Shown here one piece after another: positions 15,537-21,701 of a stretch of 23,098 bases of DNA; position 1 is the first letter of the stretch; every line of letters begins with the position of its first letter. The DNA is from an uncultured Thalassolituus sp. GTDB taxonomy: Bacteria > Pseudomonadota > Gammaproteobacteria > Pseudomonadales > Oceanobacteraceae. The position numbers and the translations under genes were made by a program. The notes under the pieces were generated by a model that was not told the DNA's origin, did no database searches, and was given only the letters and a program-made list of their open reading frames with translations. The stretch spans positions 1 through 23,098 of the forward strand of contig CAJXIT010000009.1 in the NCBI GenBank assembly GCA_913054055.1, given 5' to 3'.

Positions 15537-15584
15537 TGCTTCAAACTAAGGATTCAACAAAAGAAAGTTGTTAGTTTGAAGCAT
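15536..15584. terminator. Long hairpin between convergent genes, probable bidirectional terminator
   Basis: Arms ATGCTTCAAACTAA (15536-15549) and TTAGTTTGAAGCAT (15571-15584) are perfectly complementary over 14 bases. Inside them CAAC and GTTG add four more pairs around an A-rich loop. It starts at the last base of the permease stop and ends 15 bases before the DUF1826 stop. There is no clear T-run on either strand, so it is not a classical Rho-independent terminator. Confidence 0.6.
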
Positions 15585-15598
15585 TACAAAGTTTATGA

Positions 15599-16264
15599 TT
15601 AATTAAAATCCATGGTAAGCAATAAGCGTTTTTCACCCGCTAGCAATGCAGGCGAGCGATGCACCAAGCCTGCACCTTCATTTCCATCCCAGCGCTCACC
15701 CTTTAATAAAGCCACGTCGCCACTGCTAAGTTGCTGGATGTTATCAGTACTTTTAAATAAGCCTGATACGTCATCAGGTTTTCCTTGGCTGCCGTGACCA
15801 AGCTTAGTGCGATCAATAAATTGATGGGGTAACCATTCAGTAGCTGAGCCATGATAGGTTGTAATTAAACGTGCCGGTACATGGTCCACATGAAACCTAG
15901 GGCACATGGCTTTATCCAAAACCGTTAATCGAAGCGCCACTCGTTCCAATTCAAATAAGCAGCAAAAAACATCCACCAATTCAGCAATATTGTCGCTTAA
16001 ATCCTTTACACCAGCGGCACTTCCTAAGGCTTTATAAATTACTTCATTTGCATGCTCTGGAGACAAGGTCATTGACGCTTGTAAGCCCACATTGTTATTT
16101 AAAAACTCGCTTACACTTTGCTGAACCGTTTGGGGTAAATCGCGCTTCCAGATGGCCATATTGCAATCATCTTCATAAATAGCCGCTAGTGCAGTGGCTT
16201 CATTTCCTTGCACATCCGTTGGACACAAAATGGGTTGAGCCAAATCATTTGCATAGGAGTTCAT
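15599..16264 (-). CDS. DUF1826 protein of the zinc regulon
   Basis: 221 aa from ATG 16264, which overlaps the ZigA stop by ATGA; an upstream GTG/ATG would lie deeper in zigA. DUF1826 proteins are found next to COG0523 GTPases in Zur regulons, for example PA5534 beside PA5535, and their function is unknown. Visible here are F-H125-V-D127 followed by VPARLITTYHGSATEWL, then GDVALLKGERW, and VH202-R-S-P with R213. An HxD, a distal H and an Arg 11 residues later is the layout of Fe(II)/2-oxoglutarate oxygenases. I suggest this as a hypothesis, not a known fact. Residues 101-102 are a Cys-Cys pair. It shares the transcript and Zur box 3 with zigA. Confidence 0.83.
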   Translation of the reverse strand: MNSYANDLAQPILCPTDVQGNEATALAAIYEDDCNMAIWKRDLPQTVQQSVSEFLNNNVGLQASMTLSPEHANEVIYKALGSAAGVKDLSDNIAELVDVFCCLFELERVALRLTVLDKAMCPRFHVDHVPARLITTYHGSATEWLPHQFIDRTKLGHGSQGKPDDVSGLFKSTDNIQQLSSGDVALLKGERWDGNEGAGLVHRSPALLAGEKRLLLTMDFN

Positions 16265-17460
16265 GCTGCTTGCTCCCACTCAGGGAATGGATCATCCAGA
16301 GTTGCCCAGTATTCCTTACCCAGCAAAACCTCTTCTTCTTTTAATAAACATGCATTTAAATCGTTTATCATTCGGTCTTTATCTAAACCCTGGCCGATGA
16401 AAACCAACTCTTGTCGCATATCACCAAAAGGCTCTACCCATTGCTGCTCAATGGATTGTAAGTATTCTTCATCTTCAGGCCAGTTTGATTTGGGTATGGC
16501 TTTCCAAAACATACCTGCAAACCCATACCTGGCAATCCCCCCTGCTTGACTCCATTGCCCTGCAAATTCAGGTCGAGTGGCTAACCAGAAAAACCCTTTT
16601 GAACGAATCAGGGTTCCATATTCTTTGGTGCCATGCAGAAAGTCATAAAACTTTTTGGGGTTAAACGGGCGCCGAGCAACATAACTAAAACTGCCAATGC
16701 CATACTCTTCGGTTTCTGGCACATGCTCACCGCGCATTTCTTTTAACCAGCCAGGTGCTTGCTGTGCACGATCAAAATCAAATAACCCGGTATTTAATAC
16801 CGAACGGATATCAATGCTTCCCTGTTGTATGGGGATAATCTGAGCGTGAGTATTTAAGGTATGTAATATAGCCGTTAATCGCTGAATATCAGACTCTGAC
16901 GCTAAATCCGTTTTGCTGATCAAAATTACATCCGCAAACTCGACTTGGTCTACTAACAAATCCGCAACACTGCGCTCATCATCTTCCCCTAATGATTCAC
17001 CGGTTTCTTGTAGATACTTAGCTTCGTCATAATCTTTTAAAAAATTGACAGCATCCACAACTGTTACCATGGTATCTAGCTTGGCCACATCAGAAAGCGA
17101 TACGCCATTTTCATCTGCAAAGGTAAACGTCTCTGCAACGGGTAATGGCTCTGAAATACCGGTAGATTCAATCACCAAGTAATCAAACCTGCCGTCTTTG
17201 GCCAATCGATTAACTTCAACCAGAAGGTCTTCGCGCAGCGTACAGCAAATACAACCATTGCTCATTTCAACCAGCTTTTCTTCTTGATGACTTAGGCTTA
17301 CGTCATTCTGAATCATGGATGCATCAATATTGATTTCACTCATATCATTAACAATAACGGCAACTTTTTTACCCTCACGGTTATTTAAAATATGACTCAA
17401 TACGGTGGTTTTTCCGGCACCTAAAAAGCCCGAAAGTACGGTGACTGGGAGCTTGTTCAT
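16261..17460 (-). CDS. zigA: COG0523 GTPase, ZigA-type zinc metallochaperone
   Basis: 399 aa from ATG 17460, chosen because AGGATAGG lies 6 bases upstream; ATG 17478 has no such site. The N-terminal G domain has Walker A GFLGAGKT (11-18), the metal-binding C70-I-C72-C73 motif in SNGCICCTL, the ESTG switch and SKTD as the base-recognition motif. The C-terminal CobW_C domain begins near FSYVARRPFNPKKFYDFLH. Family members bind zinc and deliver it to client enzymes when zinc is scarce. Zur box 3 lies 33 bases upstream. The client could be any of the duplicate zinc enzymes encoded nearby, but no pairing can be read from sequence. It is the first gene of a two-gene unit with DUF1826. Confidence 0.92.
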   Translation of the reverse strand: MNKLPVTVLSGFLGAGKTTVLSHILNNREGKKVAVIVNDMSEINIDASMIQNDVSLSHQEEKLVEMSNGCICCTLREDLLVEVNRLAKDGRFDYLVIESTGISEPLPVAETFTFADENGVSLSDVAKLDTMVTVVDAVNFLKDYDEAKYLQETGESLGEDDERSVADLLVDQVEFADVILISKTDLASESDIQRLTAILHTLNTHAQIIPIQQGSIDIRSVLNTGLFDFDRAQQAPGWLKEMRGEHVPETEEYGIGSFSYVARRPFNPKKFYDFLHGTKEYGTLIRSKGFFWLATRPEFAGQWSQAGGIARYGFAGMFWKAIPKSNWPEDEEYLQSIEQQWVEPFGDMRQELVFIGQGLDKDRMINDLNACLLKEEEVLLGKEYWATLDDPFPEWEQAA

Positions 17461-17482
17461 GTTTTGCCTATCCTGCATCCAT

Positions 17483-17511
17483 TAAATAAAACAATGATAT
17501 ATCATATCAAT
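17483..17511 (-). promoter_or_regulatory. Zur box 3 and promoter of zigA
   Basis: AATGATATATCATATCAAT (17493-17511, plus strand) differs from box 1 at two positions. On the minus strand it overlaps a plausible promoter: TTGATA at 17510-17505 and TATTTA at 17488-17483, spacing 16. The site covers the -35 element and the spacer, so binding would block polymerase. Confidence 0.8.
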
Positions 17512-17632
17512 TAGTAAATACTAGATTTAATTTGCATCTGGTATTCACTGCCGATTAATCAATCGGATGACTGGATGTTCTTCAATTTTAGCTGGGACTA
17601 AGATAAGGACTAGGTAAGCGTTGCAAAACAAG

Positions 17633-18091
17633 CTACTGGCAATCAGGGCACAAGCATTGAATCTCTAACTGCTGGCTTGTCATGCTGTAACCAGTGGATT
17701 CTACATTGTCTTTCAGTTGCTTCATTAGCTTGGTCTGAATACCCACTTCTTGCACTTTTTGGCACTTCCCACAGATTAAGAACTGCGGAACATTATGGGT
17801 GTGGTCACATGCGATGTGGGAGCAAGCTATGTATTTTTGAGCAGAGGCCAGTTTATGAGCTAGGTTCTCACTGACTAAGAAGTCGAGTATCCGATAAGCA
17901 GAATTAGCGGGCATCTTAGAATCGGCCACTTCGTTATATTGATCAACCACTTCGTATGGAGACAATGGCACATCAGAGGACACCATGATCTCTAATATTT
18001 TTTTACGCTTTTCAGTAAGACGAGAACCAGCAGCACTACAACGCTCTTCTGCTTTAGATAACACCTTATTAATGCGAGTTTTAGAGACCAT
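17633..18091 (-). CDS. zur: Zur, Fur-family zinc uptake regulator
   Basis: 152 aa. The N-terminal winged helix (about 10-82) includes GSRLTEKRKKILEIM, LSPYEVVDQY and the recognition-type segment NSAYRILDFLVSENLAHK. The C-terminal half shows the Zur zinc sites: C90/H92/C95/H97/H99 around a likely regulatory site and two CxxC pairs for structural zinc, C107-x2-C110 and C148-x2-C151. Similarity in pattern is to Zur rather than Fur or PerR. Start ATG 18091; the upstream site is weak. It lies just upstream of zigA on the same strand but has a separate 172-bp gap with Zur box 3. No Zur-like palindrome was seen ahead of its own start, so autoregulation is not evident. Confidence 0.9.
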   Translation of the reverse strand: MVSKTRINKVLSKAEERCSAAGSRLTEKRKKILEIMVSSDVPLSPYEVVDQYNEVADSKMPANSAYRILDFLVSENLAHKLASAQKYIACSHIACDHTHNVPQFLICGKCQKVQEVGIQTKLMKQLKDNVESTGYSMTSQQLEIQCLCPDCQ

Positions 18092-18184
18092 AAGCTTTAC
18101 AGGTTGGCAAAACGTCTATTCTAATGATTTCAGCACGATTAGTCATGCGCTTTACTTCTAAAGCAAACAAGGGTGCGCTAAGAC

Positions 18185-18520
18185 TTATGCCTCACCCAAT
18201 AAACTGAGTATTTTATTTCGGTTATAGCCTTTGATCACGCTGCCATTTATCACAACAACAGGCACACCATTGCCTCCGAATTGTTTGCGTTGCTCTCGCC
18301 CTTCTGCGGATTTTTCCACATCGTATTCATAATATTCGATGTCGTATTCTTCAAATAACTCACGAGCTTTTTGACAGTAACCACACCAAGAGGTGGCATA
18401 CAAAATCACTTCGGCATCTTCTGCTGCGATACCCGGTTGGTTAGGTGAAATATACCCATTAATGACATCCCATTTTTGAAAGACCACAACGGCTAATAAA
18501 ATGATGATGATTTTTTTCAT
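18185..18520 (-). CDS. Membrane-anchored glutaredoxin-like protein
   Basis: 111 aa. Residues 1-17 form a hydrophobic signal or anchor (KKIIIILLAVVVF), then a thioredoxin-fold glutaredoxin domain. The active site is TSWC46-G-Y-C49 and the cis-proline loop is NGVPVVVING near residue 85. This would be a dithiol redox protein facing the periplasm or anchored to the membrane; partners are unknown. The ATG at 18520 is preceded by AAAGGACG, a good ribosome binding site. It is 93 bp upstream of zur on the same strand, without a Zur box, so I do not count it in the zinc island. Confidence 0.87.
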   Translation of the reverse strand: MKKIIIILLAVVVFQKWDVINGYISPNQPGIAAEDAEVILYATSWCGYCQKARELFEEYDIEYYEYDVEKSAEGREQRKQFGGNGVPVVVINGSVIKGYNRNKILSLLGEA

Positions 18521-18629
18521 TTGATAACGTCCTTTAATCAGCCTCCACTATAAACACATTAAGCGTCATCTCGCCATATTAAGCGGCTGAATGCTGAAAG
18601 TTTGGTGAGCGACTGGTTACAAAGTTCAT

Positions 18630-18658
18630 TTGTTCACTCTGTATCTGGGCGGTATAAT
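18630..18658 (+). promoter_or_regulatory. Sigma-70 promoter of the DUF2986 gene
   Basis: TTGTTC at 18630-18635 and a perfect TATAAT at 18653-18658 are separated by 17 bases, the ideal spacing. It lies about 64 bases upstream of the DUF2986 start, with no other gene between them. Confidence 0.7.
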
Positions 18659-18721
18659 CACGCCATTAGCGTATTTGGCAGTGGCATACTGCAATATTGA
18701 AAGATTTGAAGGGGCTGAGTG

Positions 18722-18907
18722 ATGAACCGTAAGAAGAAAATTTCCAACATTTGGAATAAAAAGCTTAAAAAAGCCAAGGCCCATATGAACCCTAAGGCCA
18801 ACAATAATAAGCCTAAATACATCTCTAAAGCGGATCGCGCTAAGATGGAAGCGGAAGCAGCGGCGGCAGAGTCTGCCACTGAAAACACTCAAACGTCTGA
18901 CGCTTAA
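18722..18907 (+). CDS. DUF2986 small basic protein
   Basis: 61 aa from ATG 18722; a GTG just before it is less likely because AGGGG lies at proper distance to the ATG. The N-terminal two thirds are strongly basic (NRKKKISNIWNKKLKKAKA and KPKYISKADRAK), and the tail is Ala/Glu-rich. This matches DUF2986, a short family common in marine gammaproteobacteria. The charge suggests nucleic-acid or ribosome contact, but function is unknown. A good sigma-70 promoter lies upstream. Short hairpins after the stop lack a T-run. Confidence 0.8.
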   Translation: MNRKKKISNIWNKKLKKAKAHMNPKANNNKPKYISKADRAKMEAEAAAAESATENTQTSDA

Positions 18908-19023
18908 CCTTTTTGTTAGTTCTCAATCGGCCAGAGGTCTGGCCTCGTACGAGCGCAGCCCCTGCGCGATTCACCTCTGACTGGTCCCGGCGCAATTAAC
19001 GCCTGATGAATGCCATACAAAAC

Positions 19024-19293
19024 TCAGAAACCACTACGATTCCTATTTTTCCCATATATGCTGGATTGCTGCTTCATGGCAGCCATTTTAGAAACATACA
19101 AGTCTTCCACTTTGTCCCTAGCCCACTGGGTTTTGCGCAAAAACTTAAGGCTGGATTTCACACTGGGGTCATGGGTAAAACAGCGAATATTGATGCGATT
19201 GCCCAGTTCTTCAAAACCATAAAGTTCAACCAAGTCTTCTACGACCTTTTTTAAGGTAATGCCGTGCAGTGGGTTATTTGGCTGTTCTGTCAT
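19024..19293 (-). CDS. VF530 family DNA-binding-like protein
   Basis: 89 aa. It carries the VF530 (DUF2132) signature: NPLHGITLKKVVEDLVELYGFEELG (7-31) and INIRCFTHDPSVKSSLKFLRKTQWARDKVEDLY (34-66). The family is a small helical fold first solved from Vibrio fischeri and suggested to bind DNA. The C-terminal 20 residues (SIYGKNRNRSGF end) are extra and basic. It is convergent with the DUF2986 gene, with a gap of about 115 bp. Confidence 0.88.
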   Translation of the reverse strand: MTEQPNNPLHGITLKKVVEDLVELYGFEELGNRINIRCFTHDPSVKSSLKFLRKTQWARDKVEDLYVSKMAAMKQQSSIYGKNRNRSGF

Positions 19294-19426
19294 CTAGCGG
19301 CCCAGTAATTAAGGTTAATGAAGTATCTGCCCAGTATACGGTTAACTTGGCATTTTTCAGCCAGTATTTACACCCAAATACACTACACTGAAAGGTATAT
19401 GTATTGGTTTATTAAGCTATTTCCTT

Positions 19427-19735
19427 ATGAAAATTACTGTTATTTGCCGAGTTGAGCCTGGGTGCTTAGGGCCTGACGGCGCTAATCATGTTGAGGACTT
19501 CTGCAAACTGGGTCAAAAAGAGTTTGATGCCATTGATCCTGACAAGGTGGAATGGCAGATTGTTCCTAGGTTTGATAAAACCAAGCCTGAGGTACAGTAC
19601 AAGCTGCGAGGTCGGTTCTTATCAGAGGAGCAGTCTGCCCTGTACTTAAAAGCGCTGGGTAAAGACCCTGAGCAATTTGAAGAAGACATGTTCAAACAAC
19701 TGACTGTATCTGTAAACCACTACTTTGGCCGCTAG
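19427..19735 (+). CDS. Small conserved-looking protein, function unknown
   Basis: 102 aa, family not recognised. It begins with a beta strand MKITVICRVEPGCLGPDG, then HVEDFCKLGQKEF, a WQIVPRF strand and a C-terminal helix pair. It has three cysteines in the first 35 residues (7, 13, 26). No signal peptide or membrane segment, so cytoplasmic. The codon use and start context look like a real gene, and it does not overlap another good reading frame. It stands alone between VF530 (divergent) and DUF1456. Confidence 0.65.
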   Translation: MKITVICRVEPGCLGPDGANHVEDFCKLGQKEFDAIDPDKVEWQIVPRFDKTKPEVQYKLRGRFLSEEQSALYLKALGKDPEQFEEDMFKQLTVSVNHYFGR

Positions 19736-19829
19736 CCGCTGCCGGCACCCATGGGCAATTAGACAATCAATTCCGGTGAAAACAAGGTAGAATACGCCCC
19801 ATTATGACTCTCTTTACCTCAGGTTCACT

Positions 19830-20600
19830 GTGACAAATAACTATATCCTTCGTCGAATCCGTTACACCTTTCATTACAACGACGCCAAAATGGTGGAGCT
19901 GTTTGCCAAAGGGGATTTAACCGTCACACAAGAACAAGTGGTGCTTTGGTTAAAAAAAGATGATGATCCTGATTATGTTCGCTGCACCGACCAAGAGTTT
20001 GCCCATTTTCTAAATGGTTTAACCATCGAAAAGCGCGGCCCAAGAGAAGATGGCGTGGCGCCAATCGCAGAATACGCGCTCAACAATAATATAATTCTGC
20101 GCAAGTTAAAAATCGCATTCAATTTAAAAGATCAGGACATTTTAGACCTGCTAAAAAATGCAAACTTCATATTAGGCAAAGCAGAGCTGAGCGCTTTTTT
20201 CCGCAAGCCCGATCACCGTCACTACCGTGAGTGCCAAGATCAGGTCTTAAGAAACGTATTACAAGGCTTACAGCAAAGAGAAACCAACACCTCTACCGCT
20301 GAACAGCAATCTCAATATCAAGCCATGAGAGCCAAGGCGGCCAATAAAAAAGCAGCGGCTAAGAAAGAAAAAACCAATGCTAGCAAGCCTGGCCATGTAA
20401 ACCCTTACGCGAAAGACAAACCTAGCGGTGAGAAAGTGGTTTACCAAAATCCGAAAAAAACGCCTAAAGAAGATCAAGAAAGTCGCCCTAAACTTTCCAT
20501 AAAAAAGGGTGAGAAAAAGCCTAAAGCAGCTGAAAAGACCACGCCCAAAAATGAAAGCAATGGCGGTTTTTCTTGGAACAAACCCACTAAAAACGATTGA
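19830..20600 (+). CDS. DUF1456 protein (YehS-like) with lysine-rich tail
   Basis: 256 aa. Two DUF1456 repeats are visible: residues about 1-68 (NYILRRIRYTFHYNDAKMVELF, VLWLKKDDDPDY, FLNGLTIEKRG) and 85-150 (NNIILRKLKIAFNLKDQDILDL, LSAFFRKPDHRHY, VLRNVLQGL). This is the YehS layout; function is unknown. About 105 residues follow that are rich in Lys, Ala, Pro and Glu, probably disordered; this tail is longer than in short YehS proteins. The start is GTG 19830 with an AGG 6 bases upstream. A bidirectional terminator separates it from the convergent RIO kinase gene. Confidence 0.85.
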   Translation: MTNNYILRRIRYTFHYNDAKMVELFAKGDLTVTQEQVVLWLKKDDDPDYVRCTDQEFAHFLNGLTIEKRGPREDGVAPIAEYALNNNIILRKLKIAFNLKDQDILDLLKNANFILGKAELSAFFRKPDHRHYRECQDQVLRNVLQGLQQRETNTSTAEQQSQYQAMRAKAANKKAAAKKEKTNASKPGHVNPYAKDKPSGEKVVYQNPKKTPKEDQESRPKLSIKKGEKKPKAAEKTTPKNESNGGFSWNKPTKND

Positions 20601-20621
20601 TTTAAAAAGTGATATCCATAA

Positions 20622-20653
20622 AAAAAGCGCCCTATTTTCATAGTGCGCTTTTT
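20622..20653. terminator. Bidirectional Rho-independent terminator
   Basis: AAAAAGCGC (20622-20630) pairs with GCGCTTTTT (20645-20653), and CTAT/ATAG extends the stem inside. T-runs follow on both strands. It serves DUF1456 on the plus strand and the RIO kinase gene on the minus strand. Confidence 0.88.
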
Positions 20654-20675
20654 ATTTTCATGTCATTTTACGATC

Positions 20676-21533
20676 TTAGAATTCGTCTTCGTCAGCATTC
20701 ATACGTTCTTGCTTTTCTTGTTCTTCTAGCAGAGCCGCTTTAATTTCTTCAAGAACAGAGTCCACATCGGCACTGCTGCTGTCTTCTTCAAACAAACCCG
20801 TTAGCGGCGTATCAGGTAATAACTTACCTTCTTCATATAGCGCCCACATCTCTTTGGCATACGATGTTTTTAACAACGACGGTGCATATTGACCGTAGTA
20901 ATCACGCATGTTTTTCACGTCTCTTTCTAACATGCTTTTTGCATGCATGTTGGCAGCCGCATCAACCGCTTGCGGCAAATCTATGATGACCGGGCCGTAA
21001 TCGTCTACTAACACATTGAATTCGGATAAATCCCCATGAACAATACCTGCGCACAACATGCGCTTAACGTATTCCATCATGGTGGCATGGTCTTCAAGGG
21101 CTTGCTCTTCATCAAAGCCCACATCATTTAGCCTAGGGGCCACGCTGCCTTCGTCATCGCAAACCAGTTCCATTAGTAATACACCATCAAAACAACCATA
21201 GGGTTTTGGTACGCGTACGCCTGCGGCATCCAGTTTATACAGGGCATCTACTTCGGCGTTATGCCAAGCTTCTTCCTGCTGCTTTTTACCGAACTTACTG
21301 CCTTTCTCCATGGCACGGGCACGGCGACTGTTTTTAGACTTACGCCCTTCAACATAGGTAACGGCTTGTTTAAAGCTTCGCTTATCCGCGTCTTTGTACA
21401 CCTTTGCACAGCGAATATCATCACCTGATGCAACAACGTAAACAGTGGCTTCTTTACCACTCATAAGTTGACTGATTACTTCATCAATCACCCCGTCTTC
21501 ATATAGGGGGATTAATCGCTTTGGTATTTTCAT
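20676..21533 (-). CDS. RIO1-type atypical serine kinase
   Basis: 285 aa. RIO kinase motifs in order: the nucleotide loop SGKEATVYVV (25-34), CAKVYK with the ATP lysine, the catalytic loop GIVHGDLSEFNVLV, and the metal-binding VIIDLPQAVD. The spacing matches RIO1-type proteins. In archaea and eukaryotes these act in small-subunit ribosome maturation; bacterial members are little studied. The first 12 residues and the acidic, glutamate-rich C-terminus (from about 250) are outside the kinase core. ATG 21533. It shares a terminator with the convergent DUF1456 gene. The next gene upstream has its own terminator, so this is a single-gene unit. Confidence 0.9.
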   Translation of the reverse strand: MKIPKRLIPLYEDGVIDEVISQLMSGKEATVYVVASGDDIRCAKVYKDADKRSFKQAVTYVEGRKSKNSRRARAMEKGSKFGKKQQEEAWHNAEVDALYKLDAAGVRVPKPYGCFDGVLLMELVCDDEGSVAPRLNDVGFDEEQALEDHATMMEYVKRMLCAGIVHGDLSEFNVLVDDYGPVIIDLPQAVDAAANMHAKSMLERDVKNMRDYYGQYAPSLLKTSYAKEMWALYEEGKLLPDTPLTGLFEEDSSSADVDSVLEEIKAALLEEQEKQERMNADEDEF

Positions 21534-21640
21534 ATATTTGTTTTTACCCAGTTTACGGCACTGGGTTTAAGGTCTCTAAGTACCCAAAGGGCAACACGAT
21601 TAAAATTCACTGCATCATATCTCATGAAGCCGTTAAAACC

Positions 21641-21663
21641 AAAAAAGCCCGGTATTACCGAGC
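21641..21663 (-). terminator. Rho-independent terminator after the diguanylate cyclase gene
   Basis: On the minus strand GCTCGGT, an AAT loop and ACCGGGC form a seven-pair stem (one G/T pair) followed by six T. It lies 38 bases past the stop of the GGDEF gene. Confidence 0.85.
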
Positions 21664-21701
21664 CTTTAGCGCAATAAACAGCCAATTTTAGCCAAATTCA
21701 A

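Noticed and set aside
18092..18184. Zur box upstream of zur itself
   Set aside because: No sequence resembling the three boxes was found in the gap between zur and the glutaredoxin gene.
18929..18965. Hairpins GGCCAGA/TCTGGCC and GCGCA/TGCGC after the DUF2986 gene
   Set aside because: No T-run and short stems; not enough to call a terminator or RNA.
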